A stretch of DNA of 64,000 nt from Candidatus Woesearchaeota archaeon UBA153 (lineage in GTDB: Archaea > Nanobdellota > Nanobdellia > Woesearchaeales > UBA525). Below the pieces are notes generated by a model. It had not been told where the DNA came from, ran no database searches, and worked only from the letters and a program-made list of their open reading frames with translations. Where the stretch lies: NCBI GenBank assembly GCA_002503705.1, contig DASH01000042.1, positions 38,755 through 102,754 of the forward strand, in the 5' to 3' direction. A program made the translations under genes and the position numbers. Positions 57,462 to 64,000 of this stretch are shown piece after piece; the first letter of the stretch is position 1; each line of letters begins with the position of its first letter.

Positions 57462-57830
57462 ATGGGAAGCGACGAGTTCATCAGCGTGACGACCATCATC
57501 ACCCTGTTCATCATCGTCATCGCCGAAGCCGGCCACGCCGTCCTCGTCAAGTACTTCCCGAGGGTCGCGGAAGTCCAGTGGCTCTTGTTCTTCGCCATCA
57601 TCTCGTTCTTCCTCTTTCTCATCCTCCGCCACACGAGCTGGATTCCGCGCAAGTACCACACCCTCGCCCGCCTGACCGCCATCCTGAGCGCCGCCCTCTC
57701 GGTCGAGTCGTTCGCCAACTACGTCATCAAAGATTATGGTTTGTGGCCGAGCCTGCTCATCACCATCGTCGTCATCTACACCCTCACGTGGTTCGGCTAC
57801 GCGGAACCGCACAAGATCAAACCAATCTGA
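57462..57830 (+). CDS. Small membrane protein
   Basis: 122 residues with four membrane helices and short loops. AGGAGTGACGGTC overlaps the mutY stop and serves as ribosome-binding site, so the gene is translated together with mutY. No family recognised; co-transcription with a repair gene does not define its role. Confidence 0.65.
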   Translation: MGSDEFISVTTIITLFIIVIAEAGHAVLVKYFPRVAEVQWLLFFAIISFFLFLILRHTSWIPRKYHTLARLTAILSAALSVESFANYVIKDYGLWPSLLITIVVIYTLTWFGYAEPHKIKPI

Positions 57831-57871
57831 GATTCTGGCGTTGTTCTTTGCCCGCCTTGAGGTGGGTCACG

Positions 57872-57958
57872 GCTGGCGCGGCAAGAGTCATAGTCGTCGT
57901 GCGCAACGTTTCTTCGAGACGACGACGTACGAGAACTATTTCTTCCGGGCCGCGCCAG
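57872..57958. repeat. Short inverted-repeat element, GCTGGCGCGGC family, copy 4
   Basis: Left end GCTGGCGCGGC followed by B-type AAGAGTCATAGTCGTCG. Right end GCCGCGCCAG; read inward it gives CCGGAAGAAATAGTTCTCG. Length 87 bp. The B half matches copy 1 (22236 end) over 23 of 24 bases. It lies between convergent genes. Confidence 0.8.
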
Positions 57959-58895
57959 TACCGTCCGCGCTTTGCGCGGCGTTCAACGCTGTGCGCATCC
58001 GCTGGAAGTTCTCATCGTGGAAGTCGAGGTATTTCTGGCGCGTGCCGTGGAGTTGCGCGGTCTCGCGATACTGTTTCCACGCCGCTTCCACCTCGGCGAC
58101 GCTCGGCAGTTCCGCGCCGCGCTCGCTCAACGCTCGGAAGATCCAAGGATTCCGAATCGCGCCGCGCGCGATGAGGACGCCGTCTACGCGAGTCTCTTGT
58201 CGCATCGCCCGCGCGCTCGCCGCGTCCAACGCGCCGCCGTTCCCGATGAGCTTCGTCGTGACGACGTCGCGCAACTCCTTCAGCGCGTTCCAATCGGCGG
58301 GTTCTCGTCCTCGCTGGCCGGCGTGCTTCGCGTGCACGGTGAAGAAGTCGAGATGCTCGTTCGCTACTGGCGCGAGCCGGTACGCGACCTTATACTCCTT
58401 CTCGCGAGCGTTCAGGCCAAGACGGATCTTCGCGCCGACCGCGATCGAGTCGTCGTGCGCGCGAGTCGTCGTCGCGAGCGTCTTGAACAACGCTTCCATC
58501 TTCGCCGTGCGCTTCACCATCGCCGGGCCGATGCCGATCTTGATCAAGTCCGGGTTCGGGCAGCCGAAATTCAAATCGAAAGCCTTGACGTTGCGGTAGT
58601 GCGCGTACTCTGTCGTCTCGCGCAGCTTGAAGAACATTTCGATGACTTTCTTGAGCTCGTCCGGACTCTTCGTCAAGAGCTGCACGCCGACTGGACCTTG
58701 CTCGTACGTGTCGACCAAGTCCAACGTGCTCTTGTTCTGCCTCGCGAAGCTCGCGCCGCGCACCATCTCCGTGAAGGTGAAACTGGCGCCGAGGCTCGAG
58801 CACAACGAACGGAAACCGACGTCCGAGACTGCCTCCATCGGGGCGAGGAGATACTGGCCTTCCAGCTTGAGCGGGCCGAGCGAGAGCGATGCCAT
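57936..58895 (-). CDS. dus: tRNA-dihydrouridine synthase
   Basis: About 319 residues. This FMN-dependent TIM barrel reduces uridines in tRNA. The catalytic Cys is in FDLNFGCPNPDLI, and the N-terminal LLAPMEAVSDVGFRSLC and the VHAKHAGQRG (FMN phosphate-site region) segments are typical. The 3' end overlaps the repeat element 57872-57958, so the last few residues are encoded by element sequence. I chose the start near 58895, about 25 nt after the TATA-like AGATAAAAAC; an ATG at 58943 would lie upstream of it. Confidence 0.92.
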   Translation of the reverse strand: MASLSLGPLKLEGQYLLAPMEAVSDVGFRSLCSSLGASFTFTEMVRGASFARQNKSTLDLVDTYEQGPVGVQLLTKSPDELKKVIEMFFKLRETTEYAHYRNVKAFDLNFGCPNPDLIKIGIGPAMVKRTAKMEALFKTLATTTRAHDDSIAVGAKIRLGLNAREKEYKVAYRLAPVANEHLDFFTVHAKHAGQRGREPADWNALKELRDVVTTKLIGNGGALDAASARAMRQETRVDGVLIARGAIRNPWIFRALSERGAELPSVAEVEAAWKQYRETAQLHGTRQKYLDFHDENFQRMRTALNAAQSADGTGAARKK

Positions 58896-58918
58896 GACGG
58901 GAGCGAGTATCCTCGGGT

Positions 58919-58927
58919 TTTTATCTC
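58919..58927 (-). promoter_or_regulatory. TATA box of dus
   Basis: The minus strand shows AGATAAAAAC about 25 nt upstream of the chosen dus start. Confidence 0.5.
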
Positions 58928-59002
58928 TTCCCGTCGCGCTCATCCCCGGGCGACGTTCCGTTGCCGGGCATCGGTGCTCTCAGAGTCTTAGCCTGTCAAA
59001 GC

Positions 59003-59148
59003 GGGCGCGTTGAAAGTCTCGCTTCGCGGCGACCCTGCGGCGGCCACCGCTTCCTCGTCCGGCCGCGCAATCCGATTGGCGCAAGCTGGCAGGACGCGAG
59101 TGTCGAGAGGCCGCCAAGGCAGGGTCGCACGACTCTTTCAACGCGGCC
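59003..59148. repeat. Inverted-repeat element upstream of cbf5
   Basis: Left arm GCGCGTTGAAAGTC, then GCGACCCTGCGGCGG. Right arm CCGCC, then GCAGGGTCGC and GACTCTTTCAACGCG. The two arms pair over more than 30 positions with small gaps and enclose about 70 bp. The 146-bp unit fills most of the gap between dus and cbf5 and can form a long stem-loop. Its sequence differs from the two other repeat families. Confidence 0.65.
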
Positions 59149-59163
59149 GTCGTCACCGGAACC

Positions 59164-59173
59164 TTAATATACC
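59164..59173 (+). promoter_or_regulatory. TATA box of cbf5
   Basis: TTAATATACC lies about 26 nt upstream of ATG 59194. Confidence 0.55.
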
Positions 59174-59193
59174 GTCCAGGACTCTCGAGAAGC

Positions 59194-60189
59194 ATGGGTT
59201 TCCTCCCGTTCGAGCAGGAAGCGCGCGCCGTTGTCGTCCGTCGACACGCCGAGACCTCGCCCAACTACGGTTGCCGTCCGGAAGAGCGGCCGCTCGCCGA
59301 GCGCTTGCAGTGCGGCATCATCATTCTCGACAAGCCCGCCGGCCCGTCGAGCCATCAAGTGAGCGCGTATTTACAGAAGATTCTCGGGTTGAAGAAGAGC
59401 GGCCACGCGGGGACGCTGGACCCAAAAGTCACTGGCGTGTTGCCGGTGGGGCTCGGCCGTGGGACGCGCATCGTCCACTCGCTCCTCGTCGCGGGCAAAG
59501 AGTACGTGGCGCTCATGCACTTGCACAAGCCGTCCGACGAGTACAAGGTGCGCAAGCTCCTCGCCGAGTTCCAAGGGACGATCTCGCAACTCCCGCCCGT
59601 CAAGAGCGCGGTGAAGCGGCAGTTGCGCGAACGAACAATCTACTATATCGAACTCCTCGACATCCAAGGCCAAGACGTGTTGTTCAAGGCGGGCACGCAG
59701 GCCGGCACGTACATCAGGAAACTCTGCCACGACATGGGGCTCGCGGCGAAAGACGACGACGGCAAGCCGTCCGGCGCGCACATGGCGGAACTGCGTCGTA
59801 CGAAAGCCGGGCCGTTCAACGAGACGGTGGCGGTGACGCTGCAGGACGTGACGGACGCGTTCCACTACTACGAGAACGGCGACCCTCGCATGCTGAACGA
59901 GATAGTCTTGCCGGTCGAACGCGGCGTCGCGCACTTGAAGAAGATCTGGGTGCTTGACAGCGCCGTCGACCCGCTCTGCAACGGGGTGCGCTTGAAAGTG
60001 CCAGGCATCTCGAAGCTCCACGACAACATCTCGCCGGGCGACATGGTCGCGGTGCTGACGCTCAAAGATGAATTGGTGCTCGTCGGCAAGGCCGCGCTCG
60101 ACTCGCACGCCCTGCTCGGCGGGAAAGGCGTCGCGGTCGTCACCGAACAGGTCTTCCTGCCTTCCGGGACGTACCCGAAGAACGAGTGA
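59194..60189 (+). CDS. cbf5: H/ACA RNP pseudouridine synthase Cbf5 (TruB family)
   Basis: 331 residues. Catalytic subunit of H/ACA guide RNPs that isomerise uridines in rRNA. The catalytic Asp is in GHAGTLDPKVTGVL (about residue 73), GTYIRKLCHDMG follows, and a PUA domain forms the C-terminus (LCNGVRLKVPGI, ISPGDMVAVLT). In many archaea it is in the ribosomal cluster next to eL14; here it stands alone. An inverted-repeat copy begins 3 nt after the stop. Confidence 0.95.
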   Translation: MGFLPFEQEARAVVVRRHAETSPNYGCRPEERPLAERLQCGIIILDKPAGPSSHQVSAYLQKILGLKKSGHAGTLDPKVTGVLPVGLGRGTRIVHSLLVAGKEYVALMHLHKPSDEYKVRKLLAEFQGTISQLPPVKSAVKRQLRERTIYYIELLDIQGQDVLFKAGTQAGTYIRKLCHDMGLAAKDDDGKPSGAHMAELRRTKAGPFNETVAVTLQDVTDAFHYYENGDPRMLNEIVLPVERGVAHLKKIWVLDSAVDPLCNGVRLKVPGISKLHDNISPGDMVAVLTLKDELVLVGKAALDSHALLGGKGVAVVTEQVFLPSGTYPKNE

Positions 60190-60192
60190 TTG

Positions 60193-60297
60193 GCTGGCGC
60201 GGCCAGGATTTTCTCGTCATCCGTTAAGAGTTTCTCGTTCTCGTCCGTCGTGATTTTCTCGCACGACGTCGGTCGCTTCAACGACTACGACGACGTT
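60193..60297. repeat. Short inverted-repeat element, GCTGGCGCGGC family, copy 5 (one end degenerate)
   Basis: The left end GCTGGCGCGGC is intact and continues A-type, CAGGATTTTCTCGTCATCCG. The interior shares TTCTCGTCCGTCGTG and GAGTTTCTCGTTCTCG with copy 3. The right end is not recognisable; a weak B-type trace GACTACGAC near 60284 marks the possible limit, so the end coordinate is approximate. Confidence 0.6.
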
Positions 60298-60329
60298 TCA
60301 CGAGGAAATCCTCAACCCTCCCCGAAAAC

Positions 60330-60339
60330 TATTTAAACG
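60330..60339 (+). promoter_or_regulatory. TATA box of the 60361 membrane-protein gene
   Basis: CTATTTAAAC lies about 26 nt upstream of ATG 60361. Confidence 0.55.
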
Positions 60340-60360
60340 TACCTTCCGCGGATTATCGTC

Positions 60361-61296
60361 ATGGGAGAGGTGGACGAGGTCGGTCGCGCCGGCGCTCCTC
60401 CTGCGACCGAGGTCACGCTCGAGCAGGAAGAGGCGCGTTCTGAAGCGGAACACGAGGCGCTCGAGGCGAAGCTCGCGCGCCACATCCACGCATCGAAATC
60501 CTGGCTCTTCGCCGCGTTGCTCCTGACGATCTTCATCGCGCTCCTGTCGAGCGTCGCGAGCGGCTCGAACGTCGCGTACGCCCTCCTCGGCTTCTCCCCG
60601 ACGCTCATCACGACGCTCCTCTTCCTCTTCCTCCTCGACAGCGGGTACAAGGATGTGCTGTACTGGTTCACCCCGCTCGCGGTGGCCGCCCTCTTCTTCG
60701 TCCTCGGGGAAGCGTTGAACACCGTGCTGCTCGGACAACTCGACTTGCCGGTGCTGACTGGCGTGAACCTCATCCTCTCCTATTTCATCCTGCTCGTCAT
60801 GATCCTCATCGAGTACTACCGGACTCGCGAGCAGGAGCCGGCGACGCTCGAGGAGATCGAGCACTTCAAGCCGGAACACCTGGAGAAGTACATCCACACG
60901 ATCGAGGACAAGTGCAAGGCGTTGAACTTCGTCATGGGGCGCGTGTACCGCGCGTCTCACGGCGGCACGGCGCGGTTGCGCGAGAAGATCAAGGTGCCCA
61001 GCGAGTGGTACAACGAGTTCAACACGATCGCTCCCGAGGAAGTGAAGGAGCAGAAAGACCTCGCGATCGATCTCTTGACACGGATTGAAGAACGCCTCTC
61101 TCTGCTGCTCAAGCCGGAGCGTTCCGTCTTCGACCACGAGGACGTGCGCGGGTTGAAGCACTTGGCGCGCGACCCTGACGGCAAGGACCGGATTATCGAC
61201 GTGCTCACCGTGAACGACAACGACCCCGTCGAGGATTACTTCTTGGGCGCCGTTGACTTCTGCAAACGGATCAAGACTGAATTGCAGAAGCTGTAG
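60361..61296 (+). CDS. Membrane protein with cytosolic domain, unknown
   Basis: 311 residues. An acidic coiled coil (LEQEEARSEAEHEALEAKLA) precedes about four membrane helices (47-160), then a cytosolic helical domain of 150 residues (HFKPEHLEKYIHTIEDKCKA). No family recognised. It has its own promoter. A full repeat-element copy lies 32 nt after the stop. Confidence 0.65.
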   Translation: MGEVDEVGRAGAPPATEVTLEQEEARSEAEHEALEAKLARHIHASKSWLFAALLLTIFIALLSSVASGSNVAYALLGFSPTLITTLLFLFLLDSGYKDVLYWFTPLAVAALFFVLGEALNTVLLGQLDLPVLTGVNLILSYFILLVMILIEYYRTREQEPATLEEIEHFKPEHLEKYIHTIEDKCKALNFVMGRVYRASHGGTARLREKIKVPSEWYNEFNTIAPEEVKEQKDLAIDLLTRIEERLSLLLKPERSVFDHEDVRGLKHLARDPDGKDRIIDVLTVNDNDPVEDYFLGAVDFCKRIKTELQKL

Positions 61297-61328
61297 GTCT
61301 TGATTTCTCGAGCTTTCGCTCGACACTC

Positions 61329-61418
61329 GCTGGCGCGGCACAGATTTTCTCGTTTTCGTACACTCGTATCTTCTCGTCCGATTCTGACCAGAACTCGTAC
61401 TTTTTTTGCCGCGCCAGC
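61329..61418. repeat. Short inverted-repeat element, GCTGGCGCGGC family, copy 6
   Basis: Perfect 11-bp ends. The left is A-type (ACAGATTTTCTCGTTTTCG). The right, read inward, is AAAAAAAGTACGAGTTC, a diverged B half. Length 90 bp. The long T-run inside (61401-61407) could also terminate transcripts from the upstream gene. Confidence 0.75.
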
Positions 61419-61546
61419 AGAAACCTGACTCTTGTCAGGACGCAGTTCTTTCTTTTCCGCACTCTCGAACTATACGTTCGGAAATCCTACAATAACTCCG
61501 AATAATCTTTATATATGATGGGGTATGACTCCTCTCTGTGAGTCTT
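61419..61546. promoter_or_regulatory. Intergenic region with a strong TATA box
   Basis: AATCTTTATATATGATGG (61504-61521) is a strong TATA-box candidate on the plus strand. No long gene follows it; only the 27-codon frame at 61547 does. It may instead drive a small RNA. Confidence 0.5.
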
Positions 61547-61630
61547 ATGGAAGAATCACGCTGGACCGTCGACAGCAACGGCGACCTCGTCGAAGAGGTC
61601 GAAGAGGCTGCAAAGAACGAAGAACCTTAG
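61547..61630 (+). CDS. Possible acidic micro-protein
   Basis: A 27-codon frame beginning MEESRWTVDSNGDLVEEVEE and ending in NEEP lies about 35 nt downstream of a strong TATA box. It is acidic and hydrophilic. There is no clear ribosome-binding site, and chance cannot be excluded for so short a frame. The alternative is a small noncoding RNA from the same promoter. Confidence 0.35.
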   Translation: MEESRWTVDSNGDLVEEVEEAAKNEEP

Positions 61631-61715
61631 ACGAGGATTCTTCACACGTTGTTCTTCAGAGGGGGAACCCTTCCACAATTCTGAGCATGCTGAGAAAAAA
61701 GCGTAAAAACCTGTT

Positions 61716-61922
61716 TTATTTCTTCTCCATGTAGCCGCACTTGCCGCACGTCCGGCGGTCTTTGTGCTCTGCCATGAAGGTGCCGTGGCCGCACTTCGGG
61801 CAGTGGCGGTTCTTCCGCTTGAGCCCGTCGTTCGTGACCTCGTAGCACGCGTTGAGCAGTCGGCCGTGGCCGGTCTTCTTCTGCGCGCCGCCTTTCTGTC
61901 CTTTCGCGGGTGGGGGCGCCAT
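61716..61922 (-). CDS. rps27ae: Small-subunit ribosomal protein eS31 (S27ae)
   Basis: 68 residues. The zinc ribbon is formed by CPKCGHGTFMAEHKDRRTCGKC. The N-terminus is short and Gly/Lys-rich. ATG 61922 overlaps the eS24 stop (TGATG), and GGTGATGCG precedes it. It is the last gene of the minus-strand set. Confidence 0.93.
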   Translation of the reverse strand: MAPPPAKGQKGGAQKKTGHGRLLNACYEVTNDGLKRKNRHCPKCGHGTFMAEHKDRRTCGKCGYMEKK

Positions 61923-62305
61923 CACGCATCACCTTCCGTCTTCTCAGCCTTCGGGGCCGCGGCCTTTCCGTCGTCGGCAGAGTTCTGAGCGTTGGGTTCG
62001 GCCTTGTCGTCGCCCCCCGCGCTCTGCTGTCCCCCGCCGTGCCGTTTCATGATCGCGGCGCTCTCGAGGAGCTTCAATGAGGATTCGTCTTCGTACACGA
62101 ACGCCGTGATGTTCGCGACCTGGTCGCCGTAGTTCGTCAGGATCTCGCGGATCACGACGAGCTTCTCGTCGGTCTTCAGGCTCTTCGCGATGCTGCCGCG
62201 CAGCTCTTTCCGCGACGGCGTCGCGCCTTTGAAGGCGACGCGCGCCAGCACTTCCGTGCGTTTCAGCAACGCCTTCTGTTCTTGGCTCTTGATGGTTATC
62301 TCCAT
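61922..62305 (-). CDS. rps24e: Small-subunit ribosomal protein eS24
   Basis: 127 residues. The core begins MEITIKSQEQKALLKRTEVL and includes TPSRKELRGSIAKSLKTDEK. The last 35 residues are a low-complexity acidic/Ala tail. It is coupled to eS31 by a stop-start overlap and lies next to spt4, as in many archaea. Confidence 0.93.
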   Translation of the reverse strand: MEITIKSQEQKALLKRTEVLARVAFKGATPSRKELRGSIAKSLKTDEKLVVIREILTNYGDQVANITAFVYEDESSLKLLESAAIMKRHGGGQQSAGGDDKAEPNAQNSADDGKAAAPKAEKTEGDA

Positions 62306-62309
62306 AGTT

Positions 62310-62495
62310 TCACCTGACCTTGAGGGCGTACTCGCCCGGCTTCTCGACGCCCATCTTGTGCGCGATGAAGCTCTTCTCAGTGTCGAGGAACGTGATCCGT
62401 CCCTGCCAGTTCGGGCTGACGTTCGTCCCTTTGCACGACGGGCAGACCTCGCCGTCAACCATGACCTTGCAGCTCCTGCATGCTTGTTTCTTCAT
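62310..62495 (-). CDS. spt4: Transcription elongation factor Spt4 (RpoE2)
   Basis: 61 residues with the Spt4 zinc ribbon (CRSC...CPSC) and the conserved ITFLDTEKSFIAHKMG. Spt4 pairs with Spt5 to keep RNA polymerase processive. Spt5 is not in the window. It lies between rpo7 and eS24, the common archaeal order. Confidence 0.94.
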   Translation of the reverse strand: MKKQACRSCKVMVDGEVCPSCKGTNVSPNWQGRITFLDTEKSFIAHKMGVEKPGEYALKVR

Positions 62496-62506
62496 GGAAC
62501 ATCACC

Positions 62507-63091
62507 TTACTCTTTCTTCTTCGCTTTCACCGGCTTCTTCTCCGGCTTGCCCTCGCCTGTCAAGTCTTGGAGGATCCACTCGTCCTTCCCCAAGCCTTCC
62601 TGGCGCATCGTCAGGCCGAACTTCGGGTTCGCCCGGTCCTTGTAGCTGATCGCGACCATGCGCGCCAAGCAGACGTCGCCGACCTTCAACGTGCGACCCG
62701 TGTCCTTGCCTTGCAGCGTCTTCTCCTTCGTCGCGCTGACGAAGTCGTTCATCGCCTGGCTGACGTGCACCATGCCGTCGATGGGGCCGAGGCTGATGAA
62801 CGCGCCGAACTCCGCGACGTCCCTGATGATGCCCGGCAAGACCTCTTGCTGTTCGGGAAGGTAGACGAGGAGCTCGAAGAGCGTCTCGTAATACGTCGCG
62901 CCATCGCCCGGGATGATGATGCCGTCCTGCACCTCGACGACGTCCAGGACGTCGATGACGATGCCGATCTCCTTGCCGATATAGCCGGTGAACTGCTCCT
63001 TCACCGACTTGACGACCGCTTCGTTCAAGTCGTTGCTGAACATCGCCGGCGGCACTCGGACGTGATCCTTCACCTTGACAGCGTAAAACAT
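62507..63091 (-). CDS. rpo7: RNA polymerase subunit Rpo7 (RpoE)
   Basis: 194 residues. Rpo7 forms the stalk of archaeal RNA polymerase with Rpo4. MFYAVKVKDHVRVPP at the N-terminus and the S1 domain (GIIRDVAEFGAFISLGPIDG) identify it. I use ATG 63091, preceded by GAGGTGTTAACTCA; longer frames overlap the upstream gene. It is followed by spt4 12 nt downstream. Confidence 0.95.
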   Translation of the reverse strand: MFYAVKVKDHVRVPPAMFSNDLNEAVVKSVKEQFTGYIGKEIGIVIDVLDVVEVQDGIIIPGDGATYYETLFELLVYLPEQQEVLPGIIRDVAEFGAFISLGPIDGMVHVSQAMNDFVSATKEKTLQGKDTGRTLKVGDVCLARMVAISYKDRANPKFGLTMRQEGLGKDEWILQDLTGEGKPEKKPVKAKKKE

Positions 63092-63105
63092 TGAGTTAAC
63101 ACCTC

Positions 63106-63558
63106 TTACGGTTTTATGAATGAAATCCTGTTCTTCGAGACGCTCAGAACGCGGCACTTCAAGCGACGCTGCAACCCCTTGTCGAGGGTCGCCACGATAG
63201 CGTCGCCATCAGCAGTCGCGAAGAGTGCGTCATCAGCGTGCACGTCGCGAGAACCGCGGACGATTTTTAAAGGTATCCTTTTTTTCGACGACGGCGAGAC
63301 GAGCTTGGACAGGACGTTCTCCGACGACTGCCGTTCTCGCGCCTTGACGAGCGCCAACGCTAATTTTGCGGCTCTCCCGTCGACAGACGCCTTCTCAGCG
63401 AGCTTCTCCACCTCGGCGAGAACGGGCTCGAGGACGACGAACTCGAACGGCTCGTTCAAGAGCGCCTCGATCTCCGCGAACACATCCCGTCCTTGTCCGA
63501 ACAAGAGCAACGCGTTCGTGTCAAGCAAGACCTTCGTCTTCGCTTTGAGGAGGCTCAT
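63106..63558 (-). CDS. PIN-domain protein (Fcf1/VapC9-like)
   Basis: 150 residues. The PIN nuclease site is visible as VLLDTNALLL (Asp), the Glu in LEPVLAEVEKL, an Asp pair in DVHADDALFATAD, and Asp in VATLDKGLQRRL. PIN genes at this site upstream of rpo7 are common in archaea and resemble the rRNA-processing protein Fcf1. A role in rRNA processing is inferred from that position. Confidence 0.82.
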   Translation of the reverse strand: MSLLKAKTKVLLDTNALLLFGQGRDVFAEIEALLNEPFEFVVLEPVLAEVEKLAEKASVDGRAAKLALALVKARERQSSENVLSKLVSPSSKKRIPLKIVRGSRDVHADDALFATADGDAIVATLDKGLQRRLKCRVLSVSKNRISFIKP

Positions 63559-63607
63559 TGTGCGGTTCTGGAGAATGAGCTGTTTTAAAACAGTTTGGGA
63601 CTGTGGC

Positions 63608-63841
63608 TTACACGAGCCGCGGGTTGATTTTCCGCCACTGCCACTTCGTTTTTTGGAGCTCGCGGAGCTCGTGCGTCTTCTCGTCGAGCTTTTCCGTCTT
63701 CGCCCACGCTTTCGCCAACGCTTCCGTCTTGAAGCTCGGCATGCGCTGCTTGTGCTTGATCGTGCCCTTCCAGAAGCGGTGCTTCTGCGTCGTCGCCCCT
63801 AAGTTCTTGCGGCGTTTGATCGCGGTCGAGAGTCTCGGCAT
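63608..63841 (-). CDS. Small basic protein, possibly ribosome-associated
   Basis: 77 residues, strongly basic at both ends (MPRLSTAIKRRKNL and KTKWQWRKINPRLV), with a central helix. It heads the minus-strand set before the PIN gene. It does not match eL39 or any ribosomal protein I know. Position, size and charge suggest an RNA-binding protein. A TATA box (TTTTTAAAC on the minus strand, 63881-63889) lies about 45 nt upstream. Confidence 0.6.
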   Translation of the reverse strand: MPRLSTAIKRRKNLGATTQKHRFWKGTIKHKQRMPSFKTEALAKAWAKTEKLDEKTHELRELQKTKWQWRKINPRLV

Positions 63842-63937
63842 GAAATATCACCTTTTGAGTATGCTACGGTTGGCGGTTCGCGGGGAGTTTAAAAAGGTTT
63901 CCTCCACGTCGATACGCCCCAGTCTCGACGACGACAG

Positions 63938-64000
63938 TACCGTCCTTACGGGCGAACACCTACTGGGAACTGAGTGAGGCGACAAGGGGGACGCCCCAGC
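63938..64000. repeat. Inverted-repeat element (CCGTCCTTAAGG family), cut by the window end
   Basis: TACCGTCCTTACGGGCGAACACCTAC... begins the unit, and the core GGCGACAAGGGGGACGCCCC is identical to that at 14772-14791. The second half lies beyond the window. Between the ends, 17-18 bases differ from the copy at 14726, so this is a diverged copy rather than an assembly duplicate. Confidence 0.7.

Noticed and set aside
63608..63841. Ribosomal protein eL39
   Set aside because: It is basic and small, but it lacks the eL39 sequence pattern and is 25 residues longer.
12376..63900. tRNA or rRNA genes in intergenic regions
   Set aside because: I looked for T-loop GGTTC boxes paired with an acceptor stem in each gap and found none that closes into a cloverleaf.

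Overview
The window is a GC-rich archaeal chromosome segment, about 58% G+C by eye and densely coded. Archaeal identity rests on ribosomal proteins in archaeal/eukaryotic form (eL19, eL32, eL34, eL14, eS4, eS24, eS31), aIF1, SecY next to an EMC3/DUF106 protein, split PheS/PheT, a histone, PAN, RFC small subunit, Fen1, Hjc, Pelota, EndA, Trm5, Cbf5, Rpo7 and Spt4. Most transcription units start 20-30 nt after an A/T-rich TATA box such as TTTAAA or TTTATATA. Long Lys/Ala tails on many ribosomal proteins, a tandem-domain ThyX, two-Cys-cluster lipoproteins and many unknown genes suggest a DPANN-type archaeon, perhaps near Woesearchaeota/Pacearchaeota. That placement is an inference and needs a phylogeny.

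Layout. 1-12.4 kb: the S10/spc ribosomal operon from uL4 (cut by the window edge) to uL15, then secY and an EMC3-like insertase at 12.6-14.7 kb. 14.8-19.5 kb: Nudix gene, eL34, eL14, pheT/pheS. 19.8-23.3 kb: TrmB-type regulator, a fused double methyltransferase whose first half resembles aminoglycoside-resistance 16S rRNA methyltransferases, and Pelota. 23.6-30.6 kb: four exported or lipid-anchored proteins of unknown function, three of them clearly related. 30.6-35 kb: unknown genes, a reverse-transcriptase tail joined to an HTH domain, and an HTH/nuclease-like protein. 35-50.4 kb: information-processing genes (fen1, trm5, pan, rfcS, endA, rnz, histone, hjc, a RecB-like nuclease) mixed with transporters, small exported proteins, a RelA/SpoT-domain gene and a divergent purF. 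50.4-52.4 kb: a sigma-70-like protein flanked by small genes. 52.4-57.8 kb: thyX, a putative metalloprotease, glyA and mutY. 57.9-61.3 kb: dus, cbf5 and a membrane protein. 61.7-63.9 kb: eS31, eS24, spt4, rpo7, a PIN-domain gene and a small basic protein, all on the minus strand.

Most unusual content: (1) a full-length sigma-70-like factor (50698-51894) in a genome with TATA promoters; (2) the FmrO/Arm-type plus class I methyltransferase fusion (20639-22087); (3) two families of short intergenic inverted-repeat elements. One has 11-bp GCTGGCGCGGC ends and two distinct subterminal halves (six copies). The other has a conserved CCGTCCTTA...GGGGCGTCCCC core (four copies, one apparently in the secY leader); (4) six GCATGC palindromes spaced 17-23 bp apart, directly upstream of the TATA box of the RelA/SpoT gene.
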